A DNA stretch of 64,000 bases from NCBI RefSeq assembly GCF_002575655.3, contig NC_053041.3, positions 119,318,318 through 119,382,317 on the forward strand, given 5' to 3'. This document shows positions 11,721-22,276 of the stretch, in pieces. Made by a program: the position numbers and the translations under genes. Position 1 is the stretch's first letter, and the number at the start of each line of letters is the position of its first letter. The notes below the pieces were generated by a model, which was given only the letters and a program-made list of their open reading frames with translations, was not told the DNA's origin and ran no database searches. Source of the stretch: Aegilops tauschii subsp. strangulata (lineage: Eukaryota; Streptophyta; Magnoliopsida; Poales; Poaceae).

Positions 11721-11995
11721 GAGGGGGAGCCTTGTGCAGCCCAATGTACTGTGTGGATGTGTGTGTGACAGGTGCACCGGCGTGGCACACAGTTAGTTTG
11801 AGTGAACCATGTCTGTTACGTCATCCGACTTGTCTAATGTTGATAAATTTGGCGAAAAATGGCGCGGGAGAGGGTTAGAACACGAACACACTTGCATGTG
11901 GACCAAATTTATGTATCAAAAGTGTGGTTTGATTTTCAAATACCAAATGCAACTTCGATGTGGCACCTCTCTCGCAAAGCGCACGGTATTGCTTT

Positions 11996-12790
11996 CCCCC
12001 ACCCCCTCATGTCGGCATGAAGGGAATCCTAAGCTATGAATGCATGCCCCCTCCCCCCAATCGAGGTTCACCTAGCAAAGTGCGAAGTTGCTAGCAGCCC
12101 CCCTCCTCCCTCGTGTCGGCACGAAGGGAATCCTAAGCTATGAATGCATGCCCCCACCCAACCGAGGTTCATTCACCTAGCAAAGTGCGAAGTAGCTAGC
12201 AGCCCCCCTCCCTCGTGTCGGCAAGAAAGGAATCCTAAGCTATGAATTCATGCCCCCCAACCGAGGTTCACCCTAGCAAAGTGCGAAGTAGCTAGCAGCC
12301 CCCCTCCCTCGTGTCGGCATGAAGAGAATCCTAAGCTATGAATGCATGTCCTCCCAACCGAGGTTCACCCTAGCAAAGTGCGAAGTAGCTAGCAGCCCCC
12401 CTCCCTCGTGTCGGCACGAAGGGAATCCTAAGCTATGAAGGCATGCCCCCCAACCGAGGTTCACCTAGCAAAGTGCAAAGTAGCTAGCAACCCCCCTCCC
12501 TCGCGTCGGCACGAAGGGATTCCTAAGCTATGAATGCATGCCCCCCAACCGAGGTTCACCTAGCAAAGTGTGAAGTAGCTAGCAGCCCCCCTCCCTCGTG
12601 TCGGCACGAAGGGAATCCTAAGCTATGAATGCACGCCCTCCCCCCAACCGAGGTTCACCCTAGCGAAGTGTGAAGTAGCTAGCAGCCACCCCTCCCTCGT
12701 GTCGCCACGAAGGGAATCCTAAGCTATGAATGCATGCCCCCCCAACCGAGAGGTTCACCTAGAAAAGTGCAAAGTAGCAACCCCCCATAC
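11996..12790. repeat. minisatellite, eight copies of a 95-104 bp unit
   Basis: CCTAAGCTATGA begins at 12028, 12132, 12234, 12330, 12427, 12522, 12617 and 12719. Each unit also carries CCGAGGTTCACCTAG, AAGTGCGAAGTAGCTAGCAG, a C-run and CTCGTGTCGGCACGAAGGG. Units are very similar, pointing to recent expansion; length changes sit in the C-run. No coding frame is kept. Confidence 0.85.
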
Positions 12791-12889
12791 ACACACACTT
12801 TCAGTCAGCGGGCCAGAGAGTCATATATCTCACCAACATGGATCGTAAAACGGACCAAGAATAATCCACCTTGGTCGTACAACCTCTCT

Positions 12890-14470
12890 CTTGTTGTTGG
12901 TCAAAGTGATGTCCGTCCATGCGACCCCGGAGATGGGCTAGCTTGCCAATAATCATGCAAGTAGCTAGTCCCCGAAGATGACCACTGCATGCGTGTGGCC
13001 CAAACATATGTATGGAGAGGTGTGTTTTTGAGTAACAATGGAACAACTTTGATGTGGCACCATGATTTCGAACTAGAAATCCCCACACTGAGTGAAGGTT
13101 AGGTTGACGATCCATATGTATGTTACACCACACTTCAAGCCAATGACGGGGATTCATGCATGCATGTGTGCATAGTATATGCGCTCAAACTTAATTAGGT
13201 CTTAATCTCACCATGACCTATACTACGATAACATGAACCAAATGAAGAATCCGCCATGGTAACCTATCTTGTTGTTGGTTAAGGTGATCATGGATGTCCA
13301 CGCGGGCCCACAAATATATAGGCTTGTCCCTGATAACCACGCTAGGGAGTGTATCGTTCGAAGGCAACCACACATCCATATGTATGGAGGTGATGCATGC
13401 ATGCATGTTTGAATACACAACATTGATGTGGCGCGTGTGTCAAAAATCGTACACTAGCTCCCGACACAGAGCGAGATCGGTTCATGATGTGTCGTTGTAC
13501 TAGCCACTTCGACTCGATGGGAGGGATTCATGCATACACATGCATGTGTGTGTGCTCAAACTGTATCATGCATGTCATCCCAGAGCAAAAATAATAATCC
13601 CTCCTAAGTCAAATTAACCTCTCTTGTTGTCAGGCAAAAAGTAGTGATGGATCAAGCGGGCCCATAGATGGAAAGAATCGATATCGCTGATAACCGCTTA
13701 AGTGGGTGCGAGAGGACAAGCACCGCCGCTTTGCATGTGGGCCAAACATATATATGTTGAATACCCAAAATGCACAACTTTGATGTGCCACATGCCTCAA
13801 AAATTGTAAACCATGCACCCACACAGAGTGAGGTTCATATCAAGCGTACTACATATGATGGTCCCCTTCCCCCCTCTTCACCGCATACTATATGATCCTG
13901 CCGTAATATATGTACAACCCAAAAGAATCCTCATCGATGGTGAAATTAATTAACCTCTCCCGATGTAGGTCAAAGTGATGCATGCATGCATCGACGATGG
14001 CCTCGTGGGCTCACAGATGGAAGCGTCACACGTGAGCGCCCTAGCAAGGATATGTATGTGGCCCAAAAAGGTGTTGTGTGATGTTTGAATAACCAATTTC
14101 ACAATTTTGATGTGGCACTTGCCTCGGTAACCAAAAAGTCCCGACACTGACTGAGGTGTACTTGTTCACAGACGCGTATGTATAGTATATATGCTAGTCC
14201 CCTCCCACCCCTTCGACGCGTACTATATACCACCATAGCACAAACAAAAAAGATTCTACCTTGTTGGTCAAATTAACCTCACTGCCGGCTGTTCGTCAAA
14301 GTGATGGATGACGACCTCGCGGGCCCACAGAAAGCGTCACACGCGAGTATCGAGTGTCGTGTAGGACAACCATCGACTACATGTGGCCAAAACATTTATG
14401 TATGAAAGGGTTGTGTAATGTTTTAAGTAACGATTTCACAACTCTGATGTGGCACTAGCTTGACTAACAA
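12890..14470. repeat. degenerate satellite, five copies of a 327-374 bp unit
   Basis: The word GATGTGG (or GATGTGC) within an ACTTTGATGTGGCAC context recurs at 13051, 13425, 13782, 14109 and 14446. Each unit also has GTCAAAGTGATG-like, GGGCCCACA-like and GTGGCCCAAACATAT-like blocks in the same order. A sixth, earlier copy is visible at about 11880-11965, just left of the minisatellite. Units are strongly diverged, so this array is older than the 95-bp minisatellite. Confidence 0.65.
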
Positions 14471-15391
14471 AACGGCCAACCCACACGGGGGCTCACAACT
14501 CGTAGTGTACTGCGAGCCACCCGCCACCCCCAGACGCACACACCCACACACACACACCGCGAATCCACCGCAACGACGATGCATGTTAAATTAATTATCC
14601 CGTGGTGAACATACATTTTACTAAAGGAGGGACGTTTTAATTTCAAAAAAATCACAGAGATCATTAAGACGTTTTAGTACATTGACTGATTGATTTTCTA
14701 CGGGTATAATGTGCAAAAATCAAATTTGAGCTACATGCACATGTGATAGTGCACCTAAATGGATTGCAAAAACACATGTGTCTCACTGGGTGCATGTTTA
14801 CTCCCCGTGCAGCAAATTTCAAACATTGAGAATCTTGATTTTTAAATTCTAGTACATCCAAAACTTATTTAAAGTTCATGAAACTTATCGTGTTGTCATA
14901 TGGACACCAATACGAAGTGGCATTGTACTTTTTTTTGTCAAATTTGAGACCAGTTTTGATGTAGTCTTTCTCTAACTACAGACGGGAGATTATTAATAAT
15001 TGGGAACCAGCATCCCAAACGGATTATTTATTCGAACCGTGAGCGTTAGACCAATAATGGATACGTGCCATGCTTCGGTTAAGCAATAAAGCGACAACAT
15101 TAATCATCCAAATAAAAAAACAATAAACGTGCCGCCACGCGACCCGTGTGGCGTGCGAGCAGGCATGAGTTGACGAGACGTGTGCGAGCAGTCCGCTGCA
15201 CAGGCAGACGGGGAGGCACGTGTGCAGGTGTTTGAATTGACGAGGCGTGCTCGCTGCGCAGTGTCATCGGGAGGCATGCGAGTAGTTGTGTGAAACTTTG
15301 GTAGGCATGCCAGCAGTCCGGTGCGCAGGCTCACCGGGAGGCGAGCCATCGGTTTGACCGCCGCCCGCCTCTCTCCCACAACTCCCACCAC
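14471..15391. other. spacer and upstream region of the zf-XS gene
   Basis: Nothing coding is recognised. A CA microsatellite lies at 14535-14558. At 15130-15370 a GC-rich stretch repeats GGGAGGCATGCGAG- and GCAGTCCGGTGCGCAGG-like words three times immediately upstream of the TATA-like motif at 15394. Confidence 0.4.
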
Positions 15392-15393
15392 TC

Positions 15394-15400
15394 TATATTA
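15394..15400 (+). promoter_or_regulatory. TATA-like box of the zf-XS gene
   Basis: TATATTA is preceded by a CT-rich stretch and lies about 110 bp before the ATG at 15506. Confidence 0.35.
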
Positions 15401-15505
15401 ATGGTGAGCCCGAGCGGCCGCACCCCCATCCTCTCTACGCACACACAATCGTCTCTCTCCACTTGCATCCTCGATGCCGCTCTCTGTCCTCAAAGCCGTC
15501 GGTGT

Positions 15506-15751
15506 ATGAGGATGCCACCAAAGCGCCCCATCGGAGGGAGTGGCGACGCCGGGGCTGCTAAAGCACCGGAGCACGGCGTGGAGATGGAGACAGAGGTTGC
15601 CGTCACCGTCGGCGAGTTATCACTGCACCCTGACGTCGTTGACGGCATCGAGCTTCCACAGCCGGAGGCGGAGTTCCACACTGACTCCGACGACCAGTCC
15701 GGCGACGACTCCGACAACCAGTCCGGCGACGACTCCGACGACGACGGATAG
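15506..15751 (+). pseudogene. exon 1 of a zf-XS-type gene split by CACTA E4
   Basis: The ATG at 15506 (a second is in frame at 15512) opens MRMPPKRPIGG and leads into an acidic tail with three copies of DDQSGDDSD-like repeats. The frame meets a TAG at 15749, with a GT donor candidate at 15755; other reading of this end (TAG from a sense codon) would extend the exon to that donor. The downstream exon is at 32555-32844, after the E4 insertion. Removing E4 and one copy of its GTG duplication leaves an intron of about 400 bp. The N-terminal part has no recognised domain and resembles an acidic linker. The gene lies inside E3, so it is probably a captured copy. Confidence 0.5.
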
Positions 15752-15938
15752 CTGGTTAGTCATCTATACCCATTTATGTGTCAAATAGATCTTAGGGTTT
15801 CTCTGGTTACTCCTGCCTCCCACTTTTTGGAATAGAAATCCGTGTAGTGTATTGATTGTTTGAATGGTAGAAGTGATAAGTGATTAGTTGTTTCATCTGT
15901 GCAAATGATTTCTGCTAGTAATCCGACTAGGGTTAGTG

Positions 15939-16170
15939 CACTAGTGCAGAACATGCCTTTACCACCGGTTCGTAAGGGCCTTTAGTGCCGGTTCTGCAAC
16001 CGGCACTATGGAGTGGAGACTAAAGGCCCCCCCTTTAGTACCGGTTCGGCACGAACCGGCGCTAAAGTGCCACCACGTGGCACGAGCCAGGCCCGGGTGC
16101 TGGTAGAGCATTAGTACCGGTTGGTAGCACCAATCGGTACTAAATGTTTGGGGGGGGGGGTTTGGTTTTA
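15939..16170. repeat. E4 left terminal and subterminal hairpin repeats
   Basis: CACTAGTGCAGAAC is followed by inverted ACCGGTTCG/CGAACCGG and ACCGGTTGG motifs, nearly the same as the right end of E1. Confidence 0.8.
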
Positions 16171-16422
16171 ATTTTTATTTTTCCATTAATTTTGTGTTTT
16201 CCATTTAATTCTTTTTTGTTTGCTGGTATTTTACGATACTACATATTGTACACGTTATGCATATATATATAAATAGATTTTCTCATAGAACTGATCATAT
16301 ATATATATATATAATCGAATGTCTCACAACCACCATTAATTATTCACACATACACATGTATATATATATACAATTTCTCCTACATGTTGCCTTGGTGCCT
16401 TCGGAGCACGATGACAAGTGGT

Positions 16423-19400
16423 TCATGGGGGCGGTAGCGGGTAATAGTATTCTCCTTTGGGATCTATGACCTGGTCGAGCAAAAATCCCGCTATTTCCCC
16501 TTGAAGTGCTCGTATGCGCTCCTCTGATAGGAGCTTGTCCCGCACCTCTTTGAACTGTTAAGAAGGAGATCAATATGCATGTGTATTAGTTGTGTGACTA
16601 GATATCGACAATCATGTAAGATTTGTGAATAGTGTTCTGGCAAACGTACCCAGTCCTGTCTATCAGATCTGCTCCTTTCGGACGCCATCATGCGAATGTT
16701 CTCACAAACGTAGTATGCACACACTTCAGTCCCCGACGCCTGCTTCAGGGCCTTTACGACAATAGAATTTAATCAAATAATAATTAATCAAGCATGTTAA
16801 TTAATTAATGGTATTGAAACAAGAATTAAAGAGATGGTAGCTAGCTAGCTAGTACTACTTAATTACTTACCTTGGGTCGATACCAACATAGCTTTTGTCG
16901 CCATTTTCCTGGAGTCACCTTGATGTACTTTGCCCAAGCCCTGCCCGCCGACAAAGAAAGTTAATAAAGGGGTTATTAAAAATAGTTCATATCAGGAAAT
17001 GACGAACTAAATAGGCCGAGATATAGTTAATAATGATTGAAATAACCTGTCGACTATCCCCTTCACGATGCTGTAGTCACTATTTTTTTAAGTAGTGAGT
17101 CCAGTACTTCAACTTTTCCTTCATCAACTTTAATGTCTAACAAGATCTAGTGGAAGCTGCATGCGCATACGTTTGCATGTATAAATTAAGCGGGATGTGC
17201 ATAACACTAATCAACTATAACCCTAAACCCTATACACTTATTAACATCTAGCTAGTAAGCAAAAACAGAAGTTGTAGTACAAGACAGTGTGACTCACTCG
17301 AAGTTGTAAGGAAGTAGTATATCTTCATTGCTATTGAGGCGCTTCAAGAACTCTAGCATGCATTTCTCTACATCTTGTCTACACCATTCCAATTTCCATG
17401 TGTATTCATTAACGGTATTTGGGTCAATGAACCCAATGCCATAGCATCCAGCTTTTTTCATTTCATACATCTTCATCCTGCATAATACCACAGAAAAGAA
17501 TATATAGTGATGATATATAATTACAGGTAATTAATGATCAATCAATGAGCACTAGAGCTAGCTTGAGACTTAAATTACAGAAAGAAATCACTTACAGACA
17601 ATAGCAACTGACGATAGATTTGTCGAGTGCATCTTGATTGAATAACTGAAATAGTTCTGAATACTCAATGGCCAGAGCTTTCTTATGGAAGTAATGATCT
17701 TCCTCGACTTGCACCATGAGGGACTCTCGATTGGAAATCTTGGTAATTTTCATGTACCAATCATGCAATTCATACATTCTCGTTGGGAGGTTCTTGACCT
17801 CCTCGGGCTCGACCAAAGGTTGGCCCCGGACATATTTCCGTTTTATTTCCTCCTCTCTAAGCAGAGGCATGGGCTCGATCTCGAGGAGTTGTCCAACAGT
17901 GATCTTGAGCATTTCAGCCTGCATTATATGCTCCTCGGTTATTACCACATCGCCCAGCTCGGGAACGTAAACGGTTTGCCCACAATAATATTGGGCGCGC
18001 GTACTCTCATGTGTTGTTGGCACAACAAGCGAGGGGGGGGGGTCGATTGCGCCGCCTGTTCTTCCAGCTGGGGAACGGTTTTCCCGCATTTTTTGATAGC
18101 TGCTTTGTTGGCTTGAGCTTGAGCTCGCTTCTTTCTGTAGTCGTGCTCGATGTGCCTTCTTGATTTGGCGCTCATAGTCTGAGTCAACAGGCTTGGGAGC
18201 TAGTGGTCTAGCCATACGAATGAAGTGGTCAATCTTTTCCTCAGGCACTTTCTCCCTCGGCGGCGTTGCCGGTTTCGGTCGAAAATGAGCGTCCACTTCG
18301 GCCCGCACTATTGCATCGTTTTGCTCCTCGGTCATGTCGTAAGGCCTCTGAGGAAGAGGAGCGAGGCTGCTTGGACCATATTTATATCGCTTGTCTCCGC
18401 CTGTACTTTCTGTACTACCTCGACTCGTACCGCTACGCACCATAGCTGTGGCGTGTCTCTTCTGCGATTGCTTAGGCGGCGGAGACGGCTGACGTGGCTT
18501 AGTTGGAGCAGGAGGAGTGGCCTGACGCTGTGCCGGACTTGAAGCAGGAGGTGTGGCCTGACACGGTGTCGGACTTGAAGCAGGAGGTGTGGCCTGACGC
18601 TGTGCCGGACTTGAAGCAAGAGGCGTGGCCTGACACGGTGGCGGACTTGGAGGAGCGGGAGTCTGCTGACACGGTGGCGGACTTTGAGGAGGAGTCGGCG
18701 GACGCGGTGTCGGTGGACTTCGAAAGATGATGCATTCCTTTTTCCATAGGATGAAACGATGTATGGCCTCTCCCAGTGTTTGCTCGTCGTCACCTCCAGG
18801 AATGTCAAGCTCTAGCCCCGAATATGGGACCACCACCTCATCAACCAAGACACGAGCATAGCCCTCTGGAATTGGGGCGCAATGGAAGGTTGCTTCGGGG
18901 GTAATTGTAAAAGCAACGGCGTTCACCACCTTCATGGATATGTTCTTCATTTTGTAGTGTAGCTCACAGTTAGTGTTCTCTATGATGTCATCCACAGGGT
19001 ATGTATCCAGCAGTGCGTCGCCCGGGGCGGAACCAACGCTGCTTCTCGGCATGGATGGGACGGTGCTATCCAATGCTGGATGATCATCCGCTTGCTGCTG
19101 CCGCTGCTGAGATCCCCTTTCCTGGCTAAGTGAGTCGATCTGCTGCTGCTGCTGGAATTTGAGTGCCAAATCCGCATGCCTTGCTTCTAGGCCTTGAAGG
19201 CGTTCCGCGTCCTGCTTCCTCTGCTCCTCCTCCAGCTTCCTCTTCTTCTCCTCCTCCATCTTCTTTCTTGCACGGGTCCTGTAGTCATCGTTCCATTCCG
19301 AACAGCCCTCATACCAGGGAATAACGCCCTTGCCTCGTGTTCTTCCCGGGTGTTCAGGATTTCCCAGGGCGCGCGTAAGCTCGTCGTTCTCTCTGTTGGG

Positions 19401-20541
19401 CGTGAACACCCCCTTTCGAGCATCTTCTATTGCGTCAAGTAACTTTTGTTCTGCTCCGTTTAGACTTGCCTTCTTCGAAACCAGGCCTGTCTTCGGGTCC
19501 AATGCCCCCCATGCGCATAGAACCAAGTTCTGCACCTGGGGGGCCAGCTCCTAGTAACCGGAGTGACCCCTGCATCCTCCATCTCTTGCTCAGACTTATC
19601 CCAATTAGGCATTGCCACCGCGTAGCCACCTGGACCCAGCCTATGGAACTGCATCTTTTTTGCGGCATTGGCCTTGTTTTTTCTCGACCGTTCCTTAGAT
19701 AATTCTGATTCCTTGAATTTCACGAAAGCGGGCCAGTGTTCTCTTTGCTTCTCCAGTGTTCCCTTGAATTCTGGAGTCTTCCTTTCTGCAGCGAGGTAGT
19801 TGGCCCATACAGTTTTCTTGTGGGTGTTGAATGCAATTGCCATCTTCTTAGGAGCAACGTCCTGGACTTTCTGCACATCTGCATCAGTGAAATAATCTGG
19901 TAGGGTGAAATGTTCCATCAGAGATTCCCAAAGCTTTTGTTTTGCTCTGTCGTCGACCCAAGTAACATCTGGGCGTTTAGTTTTTGGCTCTTTCCATTCT
20001 TGAATGGAGATCGGGAGTTGGTCCTTCACAAGAACTCCGCACTGACGAACGAACTTGCTCGCAATGTTCTTAGGCGTGAGGGGTTCGCCACTAGCTTTGA
20101 TGGAATCGATGTTGTACTTTACACCCTCCTTCAACTTTTTGCTCGGGCTGCGCTTTGTCCTGCTGTCTGTAGAAGCAGATTTGCTCGATCCGGAGGGCTG
20201 AAAGAAGAAAGATCGATTCGTTAATATATCTTCAAATAAAAAAACATGTGATGATCACTAGATGCCTGCTTATATAAATATACCTCGCCGGTAGTCTTTG
20301 TTATTTCAAGATCAACATTGTATTCGTCATCATAATCATTGTATGCGTCATCATAATCATAATCATAGTTCATGACTTCATCAGCTCGGTCGTCGAGATC
20401 GAATATCTTATCATCACCCTCCCCGGTATTGTTCAGATATTGGGAGCCGTCATTTGCTTCATTCAGATCATCTGGCCTGCTAGGGCTGCGTATGATCTCG
20501 AACAGGGCCTCTTCTCCCTCTCTGCCGGTATTGTCCGCCAT
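16423..20541 (-). pseudogene. CACTA second gene: En/Spm-type DNA-binding region, proline-rich repeats and Ulp1-like protease domain
   Basis: Inferred exons on the minus strand: 20541-20284 (ATG at 20541; acidic, MADNTGREGEE), 20197-17596, 17477-17298, 17156-17047, 16940-16871, 16751-16650 and 16554-16423 (TGA). Exon 2 opens with a Transposase_24/Ptta-like region (WVDDRAKQKLWESLM, RSRKNKANAAKKM, HRLGPGGYAV), then a Glu/Lys/Gln coiled coil, then proline-rich repeats (PPASSPAQRQAT, PPPCQ) at about 18500-18720. Later exons match the Ulp1 domain of E1, with TEVCAYYVCENIR-like sequence around the catalytic Cys. Breaks: a missing G in a G run near 19506-19511, a TAG replacing Trp of the HW pair (17148-17150), and a deletion in an A run near 17090. 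Upstream lies a 142-residue ORF and, beyond it, hairpin repeats. Confidence 0.8.
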
Positions 20542-20743
20542 AGCTTTTATTTAACTAATACAGAAGAGTATTCAAATTACAATGCATGGATGCAATCAAT
20601 AAGGAAAAACTGAATCATATAGTACATAATATGCATCGTCTCGAATAATTTATAATCTCGAATACATTGTCTCGAATAATATATAATATCGAATACATCG
20701 TCTCAAATAATATATAATCTCGAATACATCACTGGCTAGGTAG

Positions 20744-21172
20744 CTAATAAAGATCGAATACTATAGAAGAATCTAGGCCACTCGCTGTTCCTGGGGCACG
20801 GACGGTGGACACCCAAAGACAAGGAACCATCACAGGATCATATCTCCGGTCATCTGCCCAAAGAACCTGCCAGGTATTGGAGAACCTGACGTCCATAGCA
20901 GCCATGTAGCGACGGACGTGCTCGTCCTCCTCCCTGGCACGACGACGCACCACCTCCGGCGGGGCCGGCTCTCTCTGCACCGAATGTGGCCCACGCGGAC
21001 GCCACCGAAGGAGATCAGGGTCGACGACGGGACCCGAGGCCGGGTTCCTCACCAAGCGGCGCCCCCCTCCAGGTAGCACCTCCCAGTGCCAGCCCGACGG
21101 AGCCCAATCCCGAACATGGGTCAGCCGGACGTCGTCGCGAACAGGTCGACGGTGAGGATGCAGGCCGAGCAT
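20744..21172 (-). CDS. hypothetical CACTA-encoded protein (142 aa)
   Basis: The ATG at 21172 opens MLGLHPHRRPVRDD and the frame runs to a stop at 20744. The product is Arg- and Pro-rich at the start, with REEDEHVRRYMAAMDVRF and TWQVLWADDRRYDPVMVPC near the end. No domain is recognised. It lies between the second gene (start 20541) and the internal hairpin block, on the same strand, so it may be a separate small gene or an upstream exon. Its codon use is GC-rich, unlike the AT-rich flanks, and the frame is unbroken, which favours a real coding segment. Confidence 0.45.
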   Translation of the reverse strand: MLGLHPHRRPVRDDVRLTHVRDWAPSGWHWEVLPGGGRRLVRNPASGPVVDPDLLRWRPRGPHSVQREPAPPEVVRRRAREEDEHVRRYMAAMDVRFSNTWQVLWADDRRYDPVMVPCLWVSTVRAPGTASGLDSSIVFDLY

Positions 21173-21229
21173 CGTCGAGAACAAATACTATATGCCCGCA
21201 AAAAGTAACATTTTTTAAATGATTGGATT

Positions 21230-21940
21230 GTGATAACTAAAATTATAAGAAACTGAAAAAAACATCAATCATCGTCTAACAATTTGACATTAATCTAATT
21301 CATCTAGCTAAAACTAATTCTAAAATTTCTAACATTTCTACATATATAACTAACATTTCTAATATTTCTAACCAAAAAACAGAAAAATTGCTAACATTTC
21401 TATAACTAGAATTATAAGAAACTAAAAACTACCATTTCTATAACATTTCTAACATTTCTATAACAATTTGAAATTAATCGAATTCATATAGATAAAACTA
21501 ACATTTCTAAAATTTGTAACATTTCTAACATTTCTATATACTATTTGACATTAATCTTATTAATTAATTAATTCATCTAAAACATTTGTATAAAAAACAG
21601 AAAAAACAGAATCGTGTGTGTGTTTCTGTGTGCGTGTGTGTGTGTGCGTGTGTGTGTGTGCGCGCGCGTGCGCGTGTGCACCCTACGGCGCCGGCGGCAC
21701 GGTGGCTTCGATTGGAGGGAGGAGAGGGGCCGGGGAGAGGGGCTCACAACGCGGGCGACGGTGACGGCGACGGCGAGGCGACGGGACGGCGAGGCAGAGG
21801 GGACGGCGACGGACGGCGACGGGGACGGCGACTGGGGCGACGGCGACGAACGGCGACGGGGACGGCGATGGGGGCGGTGACGGGGGCGGCGACGAGGGGC
21901 GGCGGCGATGGGGCAGAGGAGAAGAAGCAGAGGGAGAACG
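21230..21940. repeat. low-complexity block: ACATTTCTA repeats, (GT)n, (GGCGAC)n
   Basis: From 21280 to 21560 the words AACATTTCTA and TCTAACATTT recur about a dozen times. A GT/GC microsatellite follows (21615-21680), then a GGCGACGGCGACG-type stretch (21750-21905). No gene is supported; open frames here follow the repeat. Confidence 0.75.
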
Positions 21941-21979
21941 AACTGCCGAATTTTTTTGAAGTGTTTTCTTATATAGAAC

Positions 21980-22122
21980 CCACCTTTAGTACCGGTTGGA
22001 GCCGCCAACCGGTACTAAAGGTCTGTTTTGGCCAAGCGAAGCGGCGGGAAGCGCACACCTTTAGTACCGGGTGGTGGCACCAACCGGTACTAAAGACCCC
22101 CTTTAGTACCGGTTGGAGCCAC
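21980..22122. repeat. internal ACCGGT hairpin repeats of subterminal type
   Basis: CTTTAGTACCGGTTGGAGCC, then GCCAACCGGTACTAAAG, is followed by two similar pairs and stops abruptly at GGAGCCAC where the Copia LTR begins. Such motifs normally sit next to CACTA termini, not mid-element. Confidence 0.7.
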
Positions 22123-22263
22123 TGTTAGGAAATATGCAACTTGTATTCCCATGAGGCCATAGGCCGATATATATACATGTACAGGTGTGGAACATATGCA
22201 GGAAACCCCTTATACAATGGGATAAATACAAAGGGGTACATGACTTATATTATAACTCTAACA
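22123..22263 (-). repeat. 3' LTR of E5
   Basis: 141 bp with TG..CA ends (TGTTAGG to CTAACA), the same as 26609-26749. Confidence 0.9.
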
Positions 22264-22276
22264 CCCCCCCTCAAAC
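22264..22276 (-). promoter_or_regulatory. E5 polypurine tract
   Basis: On the minus strand GTTTGAGGGGGGG directly abuts the 3' LTR. Confidence 0.8.

Noticed and set aside
12028..12790. Regularly spaced repeats that could suggest a CRISPR-like array
   Set aside because: Units are contiguous 95-104 bp minisatellite copies without unique spacers, in a plant nuclear sequence.
17685..18116. Antisense open frame of about 145 codons, also present opposite E1 at 4148-4591
   Set aside because: It is the mirror of the well-supported second-gene exon; similarity between copies follows from the sense strand.
21586..22128. 180-codon open frame with Gly/Asp/Arg runs
   Set aside because: It is generated by the (GT)n and (GGCGAC)n microsatellites and then runs into CACTA hairpins.
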